This document shows positions 1 to 6,064 of a stretch of DNA of 9,747 nt, piece after piece. Every line of letters starts with the position of its first letter. The stretch's first letter is position 1. Made by a program: the position numbers and the translations under genes. Origin of the DNA: CAYLYM01 sp964387645 (lineage in GTDB: Bacteria > Calditrichota > Calditrichia > RBG-13-44-9); assembly GCA_964387645.1 (NCBI GenBank), contig CAYLYM010000136.1:1-9747 (forward strand), read 5' to 3'. Under the pieces are notes generated by a model. That model did no database searches and was not told the DNA's origin. It saw nothing but the letters and a program-made list of their open reading frames with translations.

Positions 1-553
1 TCACATAATCATCACCAAACTTCTGGCGATATTCATCCAGAGTGTGTTTTAATTGGTCATCAAATTGATCAATTTCGGGATAAAATTCTGGAATCCATAG
101 AAAGGTAGATATCCCTGCTCGCTTGCATGCCCGAATAACACCTTTGACTTTTTTGAAAGGAATGTGCTCGTTATGAAATGGACTTATAGAAATCAACAAA
201 GTACTAACACCCGCCTTTTTTATAGCAAAGAGGATTTCCGTAACGCTTTCTTCATCCCGGTACCAGGATGAATTGGTTTCGATGTATTCAATATGTATGC
301 TTTCATCTCTGGCAACTTTAATTACATTTTCTAAAGCTACAGTATCCAAGAATGGTTCCCCGCCGCCAATGTGCACCGAATAACATCCCAATTCTTTGAT
401 TTTTCGAAAAACCTGGGCAGCAATTTCTGGCGTCATGTAAATTTTTTCCCACCGGGGGGAACAGGCGTAAAGACAATGTCGGCACCTGGATGAACAATAA
501 TAATTAGTTATCACACCACCCGAAATGAGATGATTGATATTTAACCACATCAT
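1..553 (-). CDS. Radical SAM protein, N-terminal part (C-terminus beyond window)
   Basis: About 184 codons are present; the gene runs off the left edge. The translation begins MMWLNINHLISGG and carries the radical SAM cluster motif CSSRCRHC (Cys20, Cys24, Cys27, CX3CX2C), which binds a [4Fe-4S] cluster and S-adenosylmethionine. The glycine-rich GGGEP motif at residues 63-67 is the usual SAM-contacting motif at the end of beta-2. A further Cys31 (YACSPRW) follows the cluster motif. The start at 553 is the first of two tandem ATGs (553 and 550). An in-frame stop lies a short way upstream with no other start between, so the N-terminus is secure to within one residue. No strong Shine-Dalgarno is visible, only an AGG about 12 nt before the ATG. 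It is the last gene in the leftward series, downstream of the RAYT element. The substrate cannot be told: the barrel's second half and any SPASM or other accessory domain are outside the window. Confidence 0.88.
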   Translation of the reverse strand, partial: MMWLNINHLISGGVITNYYCSSRCRHCLYACSPRWEKIYMTPEIAAQVFRKIKELGCYSVHIGGGEPFLDTVALENVIKVARDESIHIEYIETNSSWYRDEESVTEILFAIKKAGVSTLLISISPFHNEHIPFKKVKGVIRACKRAGISTFLWIPEFYPEIDQFDDQLKHTLDEYRQKFGDDYV

Positions 554-604
554 TGTGTTAAAAAACCTGTTTTTGATTACCTTCTCTTAACCAGCCATGA
601 CTTT

Positions 605-631
605 TTTGGAGTGCAATGACCATGTCATTGC
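605..631 (+). repeat. REP element, single-headed copy, 3' flank of the RAYT gene
   Basis: The tetranucleotide GGAG at 608-611 is followed by a perfect hairpin: stem GCAATGAC (613-620), loop CAT (621-623), stem GTCATTGC (624-631). The stretch from 605 to 631 is identical to bases 1223-1249 on the other side of the transposase gene, in the same orientation. A GGAG or GTAG head followed by a short palindrome is the usual form of REP sequences recognised by RAYT transposases. Unlike the other two copies in the window, it has no recognisable second half. Confidence 0.85.
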
Positions 632-660
632 CTTGCATACTATTAAATCTTATTTTGCTA

Positions 661-1206
661 TTAAAAATAATCTTTAACATTGAGTCGATCACATGGATAT
701 TCTTCAATTATTTTTTTTAAATCATTTTCCCCATTATGAAATCGTTCGTAAAAGCTGCCAAATTCCCATTTCGATGGATGATTTACATAACAATGCTTTA
801 CTGGATTGAACCAAATATAATTTATTCTGGCATAGTACGACCTCTCATATGCAACACAGGTATCCCAATAATTATACCAGATTCTTTTCTCTAATCTTAA
901 ATCATCTATCACTTTTTTTATTTTTAAAGCGCTAAATCGGTGAATTTCATTTATAATCTGGGGAAGTGAATCAGGTCGATCAGAACATTGCACCATTAAA
1001 TGGTAATGATTATTCAAAATAACCCAATCTTCTAAAAGCCAGGAATATTTAGAAAAACCTTTCTTAATGGATTGTAATAGAATCGATTTCGCTTCATTCA
1101 TACTTAAGAAATCTTTTCTTAAATAAGTGCTTGCAGTAATAAAATATTTTGCTCCTGTTTTGAAATAATGCGGTGGATTATGAGCATATCTCTTGAATTC
1201 TTCCAT
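661..1206 (-). CDS. rayT: REP-associated tyrosine transposase (RAYT, Y1/HUH family)
   Basis: The protein has 181 residues, normal for a RAYT. It shows the HUH metal-binding motif His67-Tyr68-His69 in NNHYHLMVQ, and the C-terminal helix block IWYNYWDTCVAYERSYYARINYIWFNPVKH (110-138 region, with NPVKH at 134-138), typical of the family of single-strand endonucleases derived from IS200/IS605 transposases. Several tyrosines lie in the block (111, 113, 120, 124, 125, 130), so I do not assign the nucleophile. Family members nick and rejoin REP hairpins and are thought to spread them, usually as single-copy domesticated genes without transposon ends. Here matching REP elements flank the gene at 605-631 and 1222-1276, which supports the assignment. 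The frame is intact. The ATG at 1206 lacks a clear Shine-Dalgarno: the bases before it are A-rich, from the end of the upstream repeat. The gene sits between the lyase and radical SAM genes as an autonomous unit and is unlikely to share their function. Confidence 0.93.
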   Translation of the reverse strand: MEEFKRYAHNPPHYFKTGAKYFITASTYLRKDFLSMNEAKSILLQSIKKGFSKYSWLLEDWVILNNHYHLMVQCSDRPDSLPQIINEIHRFSALKIKKVIDDLRLEKRIWYNYWDTCVAYERSYYARINYIWFNPVKHCYVNHPSKWEFGSFYERFHNGENDLKKIIEEYPCDRLNVKDYF

Positions 1207-1221
1207 CTTATTTTTTTTATA

Positions 1222-1276
1222 TTTTGGAGTGCAATGACCATGTCATTGCACAGCATCGACACGGGCGCTACACTCT
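1222..1276 (+). repeat. Composite two-headed REP (BIME-like), 5' flank of the RAYT gene
   Basis: The left half has GGAG (1226-1229) and the perfect hairpin GCAATGAC-CAT-GTCATTGC (1231-1249), identical to the copy at 605-631. A second, divergent half follows immediately (1252-1276). It ends in CTCT, which reads AGAG on the minus strand and is a decayed version of the GGAG head facing the other way. The second half aligns with the right half of the element at 6001-6049 (15 of 23 positions by eye), but its own stem pairs poorly. Two REPs in opposite orientation form a BIME. The element ends 15 bp upstream of the transposase start codon, so it could also affect expression of that gene. Confidence 0.8.
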
Positions 1277-1354
1277 ATAAATAGAATTCATCACACTACT
1301 AAATAATTGTTATATAAAAAGGAAAAAATTAAATCAAAATGTTCATTTATTTTT

Positions 1355-2779
1355 TTACTTCTGCTTTTGATACCATTCAATAAAATCGCACAGCGTTTCA
1401 ATATTTTTAATAAAAAGTTTGCTACTAATGCGGTCTTTAATCTCGTATTCACCATTCCAGCGAACTCCTGGAACAATTTTCTTAAAACAGTCATTTTTAA
1501 TTACCCAGCGCCCTTTTTCATCCTGTGTTTCAATAATTTGTTTAACTTTTGGTACCAACTGCCGCAAATGTTCTTGGATTTCCTCGCTCGATGGCTGTTT
1601 CTTTTCCGCTTTTAAGAAAGCCTCACGCCCCATCTTTTTCACTTTCTCAAATCGTTCTTCACATTGGTTGAGCATCTCACTTAAATCCGTTTCATAACCA
1701 TAGCCGGTTCTCCGTTCAATATGTAATTCGTCAACCGAATTGACCCGAATCCGGCCACGGTCATAGTAGAGTGGTTTATTGGTTCCTAACTCCACAAAAC
1801 GCGCCCATTTGCCATTGGGTAGACGGGATTCTCGCACCCATCGGAGAGCATCGGGTACAGGTTCGAGATATTGTCCTTTCCCGGTGTACAAATATAAATC
1901 GATAAGGGTATTGACGTTCCGCAAGGTAACCAGCGGACAGACTGCTGGCGGTTCAAAGGAACGTGCCCAGGCCGGTTGGAGATATTCATTGTATTGTTGC
2001 GCCCAACCCGGCTGAGGTGGCGGTAACTGGGAAATCATTAAAAAGCGAGCAGCCTTGTAAATGCTCTCTAAATACTCATCTTTTTGGTAATAACGGTATG
2101 CATCCATCATCACCTGAATGCAATTATTGATGCATCCATCATTAAAAGTAGCAAAATCGTGATAATTACCCTGTTCAGGATATTGATGTGGCCAGGCGCC
2201 ATTCTCAAACTGACTGGTCAACATCAAATTTAGTGCTTTGGTAATGGCTTCGTCTAGAGAGGTGTCATCTACGACCTGGTCCAGTGCCATGAGGAAACGA
2301 ATAGCGCTCTGGGTCTGATTGTCATCAAAACTCACCCGTCTGTTTTTGGGCCGGTTGAAATATATTTTATGTTCCCAACCTCCCAGATCGTTCTGTCCCC
2401 ATATCAGCGCATTAGCTGCATCTTTTGCAGCTTCCAGAAAATTCTCATTTCCAGTCACCTGGTAAGCCTTCAAAAAAGCCATGCCAACGGCCGGCGTACC
2501 CGGTGGTTGAACCTCGATGGTGTAATCATCGGTCTTCCCCTCTCCCCACTTTTCCTTTAAATCCAGGGTGTAATAGTACACATACCCACCCCGAATGGCG
2601 ATAGAGTGAAAAAATTGTATTCCTGTTTCAATAGATTTTAAGGCATCTTGATATAAAGCTTCCAATTCATTCTGACTGATTTTTTTTGTTTCAGTTATTC
2701 CCCATGTTGTTGTAAAAACTATGGTAAAAAAAAGAATCCAGAATTTTCCAGTTTTGCTGTTTTTATCCACTAGATTCAT
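1355..2779 (-). CDS. Secreted polysaccharide lyase family 10 (pectic acid lyase type)
   Basis: The protein has 474 residues. The N-terminus has lysines followed by a hydrophobic run (FWILFFTIVFTTTWG, 13-27), consistent with an export signal. The (alpha/alpha)-barrel body carries motifs that I recognise from the pectic acid lyase family (PF09492, PL10): FDDNQT (151-156), NGAWPHQYP (193-201), TFNDG (211-215), GWAQQYN (258-264), PAWARSFEPPA (269-279), KWARF (324-328), YYDRGRIRV (338-346) and ERRTGY (355-360). Known PL10 enzymes cleave polygalacturonate by beta-elimination with calcium. After the barrel, about 110 charged residues rich in Lys and Glu (365-474) end in an amphipathic segment. The ATG at 2779 has GAGG eight bases upstream. 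It lies 61 bp after the sulfatase gene and is the last of the four-gene catabolic block. The neighbouring sulfatase and acetyltransferase leave open that the true substrate is a different uronic-acid polymer. Confidence 0.87.
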   Translation of the reverse strand: MNLVDKNSKTGKFWILFFTIVFTTTWGITETKKISQNELEALYQDALKSIETGIQFFHSIAIRGGYVYYYTLDLKEKWGEGKTDDYTIEVQPPGTPAVGMAFLKAYQVTGNENFLEAAKDAANALIWGQNDLGGWEHKIYFNRPKNRRVSFDDNQTQSAIRFLMALDQVVDDTSLDEAITKALNLMLTSQFENGAWPHQYPEQGNYHDFATFNDGCINNCIQVMMDAYRYYQKDEYLESIYKAARFLMISQLPPPQPGWAQQYNEYLQPAWARSFEPPAVCPLVTLRNVNTLIDLYLYTGKGQYLEPVPDALRWVRESRLPNGKWARFVELGTNKPLYYDRGRIRVNSVDELHIERRTGYGYETDLSEMLNQCEERFEKVKKMGREAFLKAEKKQPSSEEIQEHLRQLVPKVKQIIETQDEKGRWVIKNDCFKKIVPGVRWNGEYEIKDRISSKLFIKNIETLCDFIEWYQKQK

Positions 2780-2840
2780 AGATCAGGCCTCACAATAGAA
2801 TTTTTAACTAAGATAATGAAGATAAACTTTATTTAATCCA

Positions 2841-4718
2841 TCAGGTACTGAATTTAGCAACCAACCGACGTGCGACTCGTCGAACAAATTCATAATTATC
2901 TTGAAGCGCTTTTTTGAAATCTTTAAAATAAGGTTTAGCCTTATTCCCGGTTTCCTCAAAAAATAATGCTGCATAGTGACGAACTACATGATTGGGAGAA
3001 GAAATCAGGGCTTTTTGTAATATAGGAAAACCTTTGTCCGTTTTGCCCGCCAGACATAAAGCTCGTGCAGCTGCAATTGAAACCCCTTCTGAGGGATCAT
3101 TTAAGCATACTTCCAGAGCAGCGAGAGCTTCTTCTGAGACTTCTTCAAAATTACCAATCTCATAGGCTGCCCTAAAACGTACCGCTGCAGATGGTGATTT
3201 TAACTTTTCTACCAGTTTCTTCAAATTTTGCGGTCCTTTTTCTCTAAGTTCAATTACCTCTCTAATCTGGTCAATAATTTTAAGATTCTCTTCATGCTGC
3301 AACACAAAATATTTATTCCCATATTTCATTCCCATTTCTTCCAGAATTGGTTCTGGAATTAATCCCAGGTCTCTGGTTTGTTTCATCCAATCAAGATGAA
3401 TTCTGCGCAATTTTTTCAGGATTTCCTGATATTCAGGGTGATCGGCCAGGTTATTGATTTCATAAGGATCATTTTTTAGATCATAAAGCTCTTCTGGCGG
3501 ACGATGCGGGGCAAAAATTCGCGCCTGTATAGGAGTTAATTTCCCTTCTCTAAAAAGCTGTCGGGCAATCTGAGTAATTTTTTTACCATCCTTATATTGG
3601 TTGGGTTGCATGTGAGACAGATTGGAAAAATAATTTCGAATATATTTGAATCGATCCGTACGAATACAACGTATACAATCGATAGTTTCATCACAACGAT
3701 CCCGAGCAGCGGCAATATATTCCCGCGGCTTGTAATCAGAAGCAAAAAGAGAACGTCCGTCCATATATTCGGGAATAGGAATACCTGCAATAGCAAGAGA
3801 AGTGACAGAAACATCAATTAGGCTGACCAGATCATCACGAACCGTTCCAGGCTTTAAAACACCTGGCCATCGAACAATCAACGGTACTCTAATACCTTCG
3901 TCATATAGAAATTGTTTACCCCGCAAATGGCTGATACCGTGGTCAGTAAATAAAAACACTACTGTGTTTTCCGAAAGCCCCTCACGCTCTAATCGCGCCA
4001 ATACTTCACCAACTTCTTCATCTAACTTCAAAACACTATTCAGATATTCTGCCCAATCCTTCCGCATTACAGGATGATCCGGATAATAAGGTGGCAATTT
4101 TACTTTCTGAGGATCAACCGGATTGGGTACTTTTGCATTTCGGGCCTTTCCTCCTTTTAATTGGATCTGAGCAAAAAATGGTTGGCCTTTTTTTCTTCCC
4201 GACCAATCATTACCATTGTAAATATCTTCATTCCAGATGAAATTATAATCGGATTTGGCCAACTTTTTACCCGTATTACTTACACCTTGTTTTCCGCCTA
4301 ACACTGTGTAGTAACCATTTTCCTGAAAGAGTTGCGGTAAAAGTTTCACCGGCACTCGATGACTTTTCATATATCGACGATCCCCAGCACCCTTACCAGA
4401 AGCCTGCTGACTACGGTGATTATGCGCACCCAGTTTTGTTTGATACATTCCGCTGATCAATGCTGAACGAGAGGGTGAACATACCGGGCAGGTTACAAAT
4501 GCTCGGGTAAATCTGACACCTTCACGAGCTAATCGGTCGATATTAGGAGTTTTAATGGTTTTCTCGCCAAAACAACTCCAATTGGGCAACATATCCTCGG
4601 CAACTATCCATAGAATATTGAGAGGTTGCTCATTTGATACTCCAAAAGAAATATGATTAAACAAAAACAAACTTGATGATGTTAAACCCAACTTTTTTAA
4701 AAAGGCACGACGTTTCAT
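2841..4718 (-). CDS. Tat-exported FGly sulfatase, sulfamidase-like, with C-terminal HEAT repeats
   Basis: The protein has 625 residues from the ATG at 4718. It begins MKRRAFLKKLG, a Tat (twin-arginine) signal typical of exported sulfatases. The sulfatase core (PF00884, roughly 33-445) has the metal-binding Glu41-Asp42 in WIVAEDM, the Cys-type maturation signature CSPSR with Cys80 (to be oxidised to formylglycine) and Arg84, FTDHG with Asp259-His260, and GKQ with Lys268. The stretch LPPYYPDHP...DWAEYLNSVLKLDEEVGEVL and the end ELYDLKNDPYEINNLADHP resemble the N-sulfoglucosamine sulfohydrolase-like branch (probably SulfAtlas S1_8). Residues about 498-615 form helical HEAT-like repeats (AAVRFRAAYEIG, GVSIAAARAL, HVVRHYAALFF, EFVRRVARRL), an extra domain. 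Where sulfatases usually show a His-containing sulfate-binding motif after PFF, this one has QLKGGK. It lies 47 bp downstream of the acyltransferase and upstream of the lyase. It is likely to remove sulfate from a sugar in the periplasm; the exact linkage cannot be told. Confidence 0.92.
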   Translation of the reverse strand: MKRRAFLKKLGLTSSSLFLFNHISFGVSNEQPLNILWIVAEDMLPNWSCFGEKTIKTPNIDRLAREGVRFTRAFVTCPVCSPSRSALISGMYQTKLGAHNHRSQQASGKGAGDRRYMKSHRVPVKLLPQLFQENGYYTVLGGKQGVSNTGKKLAKSDYNFIWNEDIYNGNDWSGRKKGQPFFAQIQLKGGKARNAKVPNPVDPQKVKLPPYYPDHPVMRKDWAEYLNSVLKLDEEVGEVLARLEREGLSENTVVFLFTDHGISHLRGKQFLYDEGIRVPLIVRWPGVLKPGTVRDDLVSLIDVSVTSLAIAGIPIPEYMDGRSLFASDYKPREYIAAARDRCDETIDCIRCIRTDRFKYIRNYFSNLSHMQPNQYKDGKKITQIARQLFREGKLTPIQARIFAPHRPPEELYDLKNDPYEINNLADHPEYQEILKKLRRIHLDWMKQTRDLGLIPEPILEEMGMKYGNKYFVLQHEENLKIIDQIREVIELREKGPQNLKKLVEKLKSPSAAVRFRAAYEIGNFEEVSEEALAALEVCLNDPSEGVSIAAARALCLAGKTDKGFPILQKALISSPNHVVRHYAALFFEETGNKAKPYFKDFKKALQDNYEFVRRVARRLVAKFST

Positions 4719-4724
4719 GGTGCA

Positions 4725-4730
4725 CTCCTT
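4725..4730 (-). promoter_or_regulatory. Shine-Dalgarno that fixes the sulfatase start
   Basis: On the minus strand AAGGAG is followed by six bases and then ATG at 4718. An in-frame TTG at 4733 would extend the protein by five residues (MKECT), but that extension is encoded by the Shine-Dalgarno itself, and it would push the KRRAFLK Tat motif inward. Confidence 0.85.
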
Positions 4731-4765
4731 CAATTTTTATTTCCACCAATTTTAATTATATCATG

Positions 4766-5863
4766 TTATATTTTTATAAAAATTTTGTGCTTGTATAACC
4801 AGTAGCAAATATACCATAATAAAAACCAGACAACAAAAGCTGTAATTGTCTTTGCTGGAATTTCTCCCATCCAGCCAAGAAATCCCATAGTAAATGGTTT
4901 GACAATACCGTTAATCCAATTTGTTCCACGAGTATTAGTAAATAAATAAATAAACAATGGATTCATACCAACTATAGCAAAAAATTTTGGAACTTTTTGA
5001 AATTTTAAAACATCAACAATCCAATATGACAAAGCCAGGGCAATCAGACACCAACCACCGGTAACAATAACGAAGGAACTGGTGCAAATACGCTTAATAA
5101 TTGGTGTTATAGGATTCAAAGCATATCCCACTACTAATCCAATGATACCAGCAATCATCAAGATTTTAATCTTTTGGAAATCCTCTCTATTACTTTTTAA
5201 CACCTGCCCCGCTAAAACACCCCACATGGTATGTGCGGTAGTAGGTACGGCATTGAAAGCCACCCAATGGCCGCGAGATAGCTTACCCATCAGCAACATA
5301 TCTACGTATGATCCAAAGTTATGGTCAGGTACAAAGGGCTGATTATATCCGGGAACCGGGAAAGTTCGGTAAAGGACTTCGGTCAATATCAAAAGCCCAA
5401 ATGTAAATAGGAGTTGGACCTTCACCGGTTTCCGCATCATCAAAAAGGCAACAAAGTAAGTAAATGAAAGTTGCGCTAGAACATTCCATAGTTCAAAAGT
5501 CAATTTGCCCGGTTGAATACAATAAAGCCCGATACCGAAAAGAAGAAGCAAGATAGACCGCTGGAGAGCATGTTTAAAGGTTTGCTGCCAGGTATCTCCT
5601 CGCGCCCAGCGACGCCCAAAAGAAAATGGCATGGCCACGCCCACAATGAACATGAAAAATGGCTGAACCAGATCCCAGAAACGGAGTCCATTCCAGGGAT
5701 GATGATGAAACTGGGTGCCAATAGCCGAAATGATTGTTCCTTTAAAAGCTGGATCGACCATCAAATTGTACAAATGGGTTGTCTCTCCAATAAGTAGAAA
5801 CATAGTAAGTCCCCGATAAAAATCTAACGATAATAGACGGTCGTTGACAAGTTTAGGCTGCAT
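4766..5863 (-). CDS. Membrane acetyltransferase, heparan-alpha-glucosaminide N-acetyltransferase-like (DUF5009)
   Basis: The protein has 365 residues from the ATG at 5863 and about ten hydrophobic membrane segments. The N-terminus RLLSLDFYRGLTMFLLIGE is the entry motif of the HGSNAT/YeiB/NagX-like acyltransferases. HHHPWNGLRFWDLVQPFF aligns with the human HGSNAT stretch HATWNGLTVADLVFPWF, which places the likely acetyl-carrying or catalytic His at residue 54, three before the Trp. A later block, VAFNAVPTTAHTMWGVLAGQ, and NPLFIYLFTN near the C-terminus are also family-like. HGSNAT takes acetyl from cytosolic acetyl-CoA and passes it through the membrane to the amino group of a terminal glucosamine. 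The bacterial members are mostly uncharacterised, so amino-sugar acetylation here is an inference from the family. The gene is 47 bp upstream of the sulfatase and 201 bp downstream of the amidohydrolase. The C-terminus ends in a short basic tail (KHKIFIKI). Confidence 0.85.
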   Translation of the reverse strand: MQPKLVNDRLLSLDFYRGLTMFLLIGETTHLYNLMVDPAFKGTIISAIGTQFHHHPWNGLRFWDLVQPFFMFIVGVAMPFSFGRRWARGDTWQQTFKHALQRSILLLLFGIGLYCIQPGKLTFELWNVLAQLSFTYFVAFLMMRKPVKVQLLFTFGLLILTEVLYRTFPVPGYNQPFVPDHNFGSYVDMLLMGKLSRGHWVAFNAVPTTAHTMWGVLAGQVLKSNREDFQKIKILMIAGIIGLVVGYALNPITPIIKRICTSSFVIVTGGWCLIALALSYWIVDVLKFQKVPKFFAIVGMNPLFIYLFTNTRGTNWINGIVKPFTMGFLGWMGEIPAKTITAFVVWFLLWYICYWLYKHKIFIKI

Positions 5864-5871
5864 CTGTACCA

Positions 5872-5878
5872 CTCCTTT
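5872..5878 (-). promoter_or_regulatory. Shine-Dalgarno that fixes the acyltransferase start
   Basis: On the minus strand AAAGGAG is followed by eight bases and then ATG at 5863. The longest frame begins at a GTG that overlaps this site (its first base pairs with 5872), so translation from GTG would leave no spacer. The ATG three codons further in is preferred. Confidence 0.8.
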
Positions 5879-5957
5879 TTTAGTTAATAAGAGAAATTTG
5901 ACTTTACAAGATTTTCAAAAGTTGAAGGAATTTTGTTCTATTATTGTAGCCATGGTA

Positions 5958-5979
5958 TTGTAAAATTAATGTTTTACAA
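5958..5979. repeat. Inverted repeat in the amidohydrolase-acyltransferase gap
   Basis: TTGTAAAA (5958-5965), loop TTAATG, TTTTACAA (5972-5979) form a perfect 8 bp stem. On the minus (transcribed) strand it is not followed by a run of T, so it is not a good intrinsic terminator. It could be an mRNA hairpin, an operator, or chance in AT-rich DNA. Related TTACAA/TTGTAA palindromes occur upstream of the amidohydrolase gene. Confidence 0.4.
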
Positions 5980-6000
5980 AACTTTTTATAGTTTTTATAA

Positions 6001-6049
6001 ATTGCAATAACCATATCATTGCAATGTATCGACTCAATCGATGTACTCC
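6001..6049. repeat. Diverged composite REP (BIME-like) inside the catabolic operon
   Basis: The left half has ATTGCAAT at 6001-6008 and 6018-6025 around the loop region AACCATATC. It matches the element beside the transposase at 19 of 21 positions across its hairpin (TGCAATRACCATRTCATTGCA), with the inner stem partly spoiled. The right half is TGTATCGA-CTCAA-TCGATGTA (6025-6045) followed by CTCC (6046-6049), which on the minus strand gives a proper GGAG head and a hairpin with two wobble pairs. The left GGAG head has been lost. The element ends 15 bp after the amidohydrolase stop codon, in the gap before the acyltransferase. Confidence 0.75.
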
Positions 6050-6064
6050 CAAATCTAGGTAACA

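Noticed and set aside
1335..1348. CAAAATGTTCATTT repeated exactly at 7673-7686
   Set aside because: A 14-base match in AT-rich DNA is expected about once in a window this long; one copy is downstream of the lyase stop, the other overlaps the pheA stop, and no structure is shared around them.
1307..2560. Several plus- and minus-strand open frames of 60-100 codons overlapping the lyase
   Set aside because: They lie antisense or out of frame to a gene with clear family motifs, have no ribosome sites and give low-complexity proteins.
3536..4077. Open frames of 70-90 codons over the sulfatase gene on both strands
   Set aside because: They are shadows of the sulfatase reading frame and show no domain or start signal.
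5958..5979. Intrinsic terminator after the amidohydrolase gene
   Set aside because: The stem is AT-only apart from one G-C pair, and no T-run follows on the transcribed strand.
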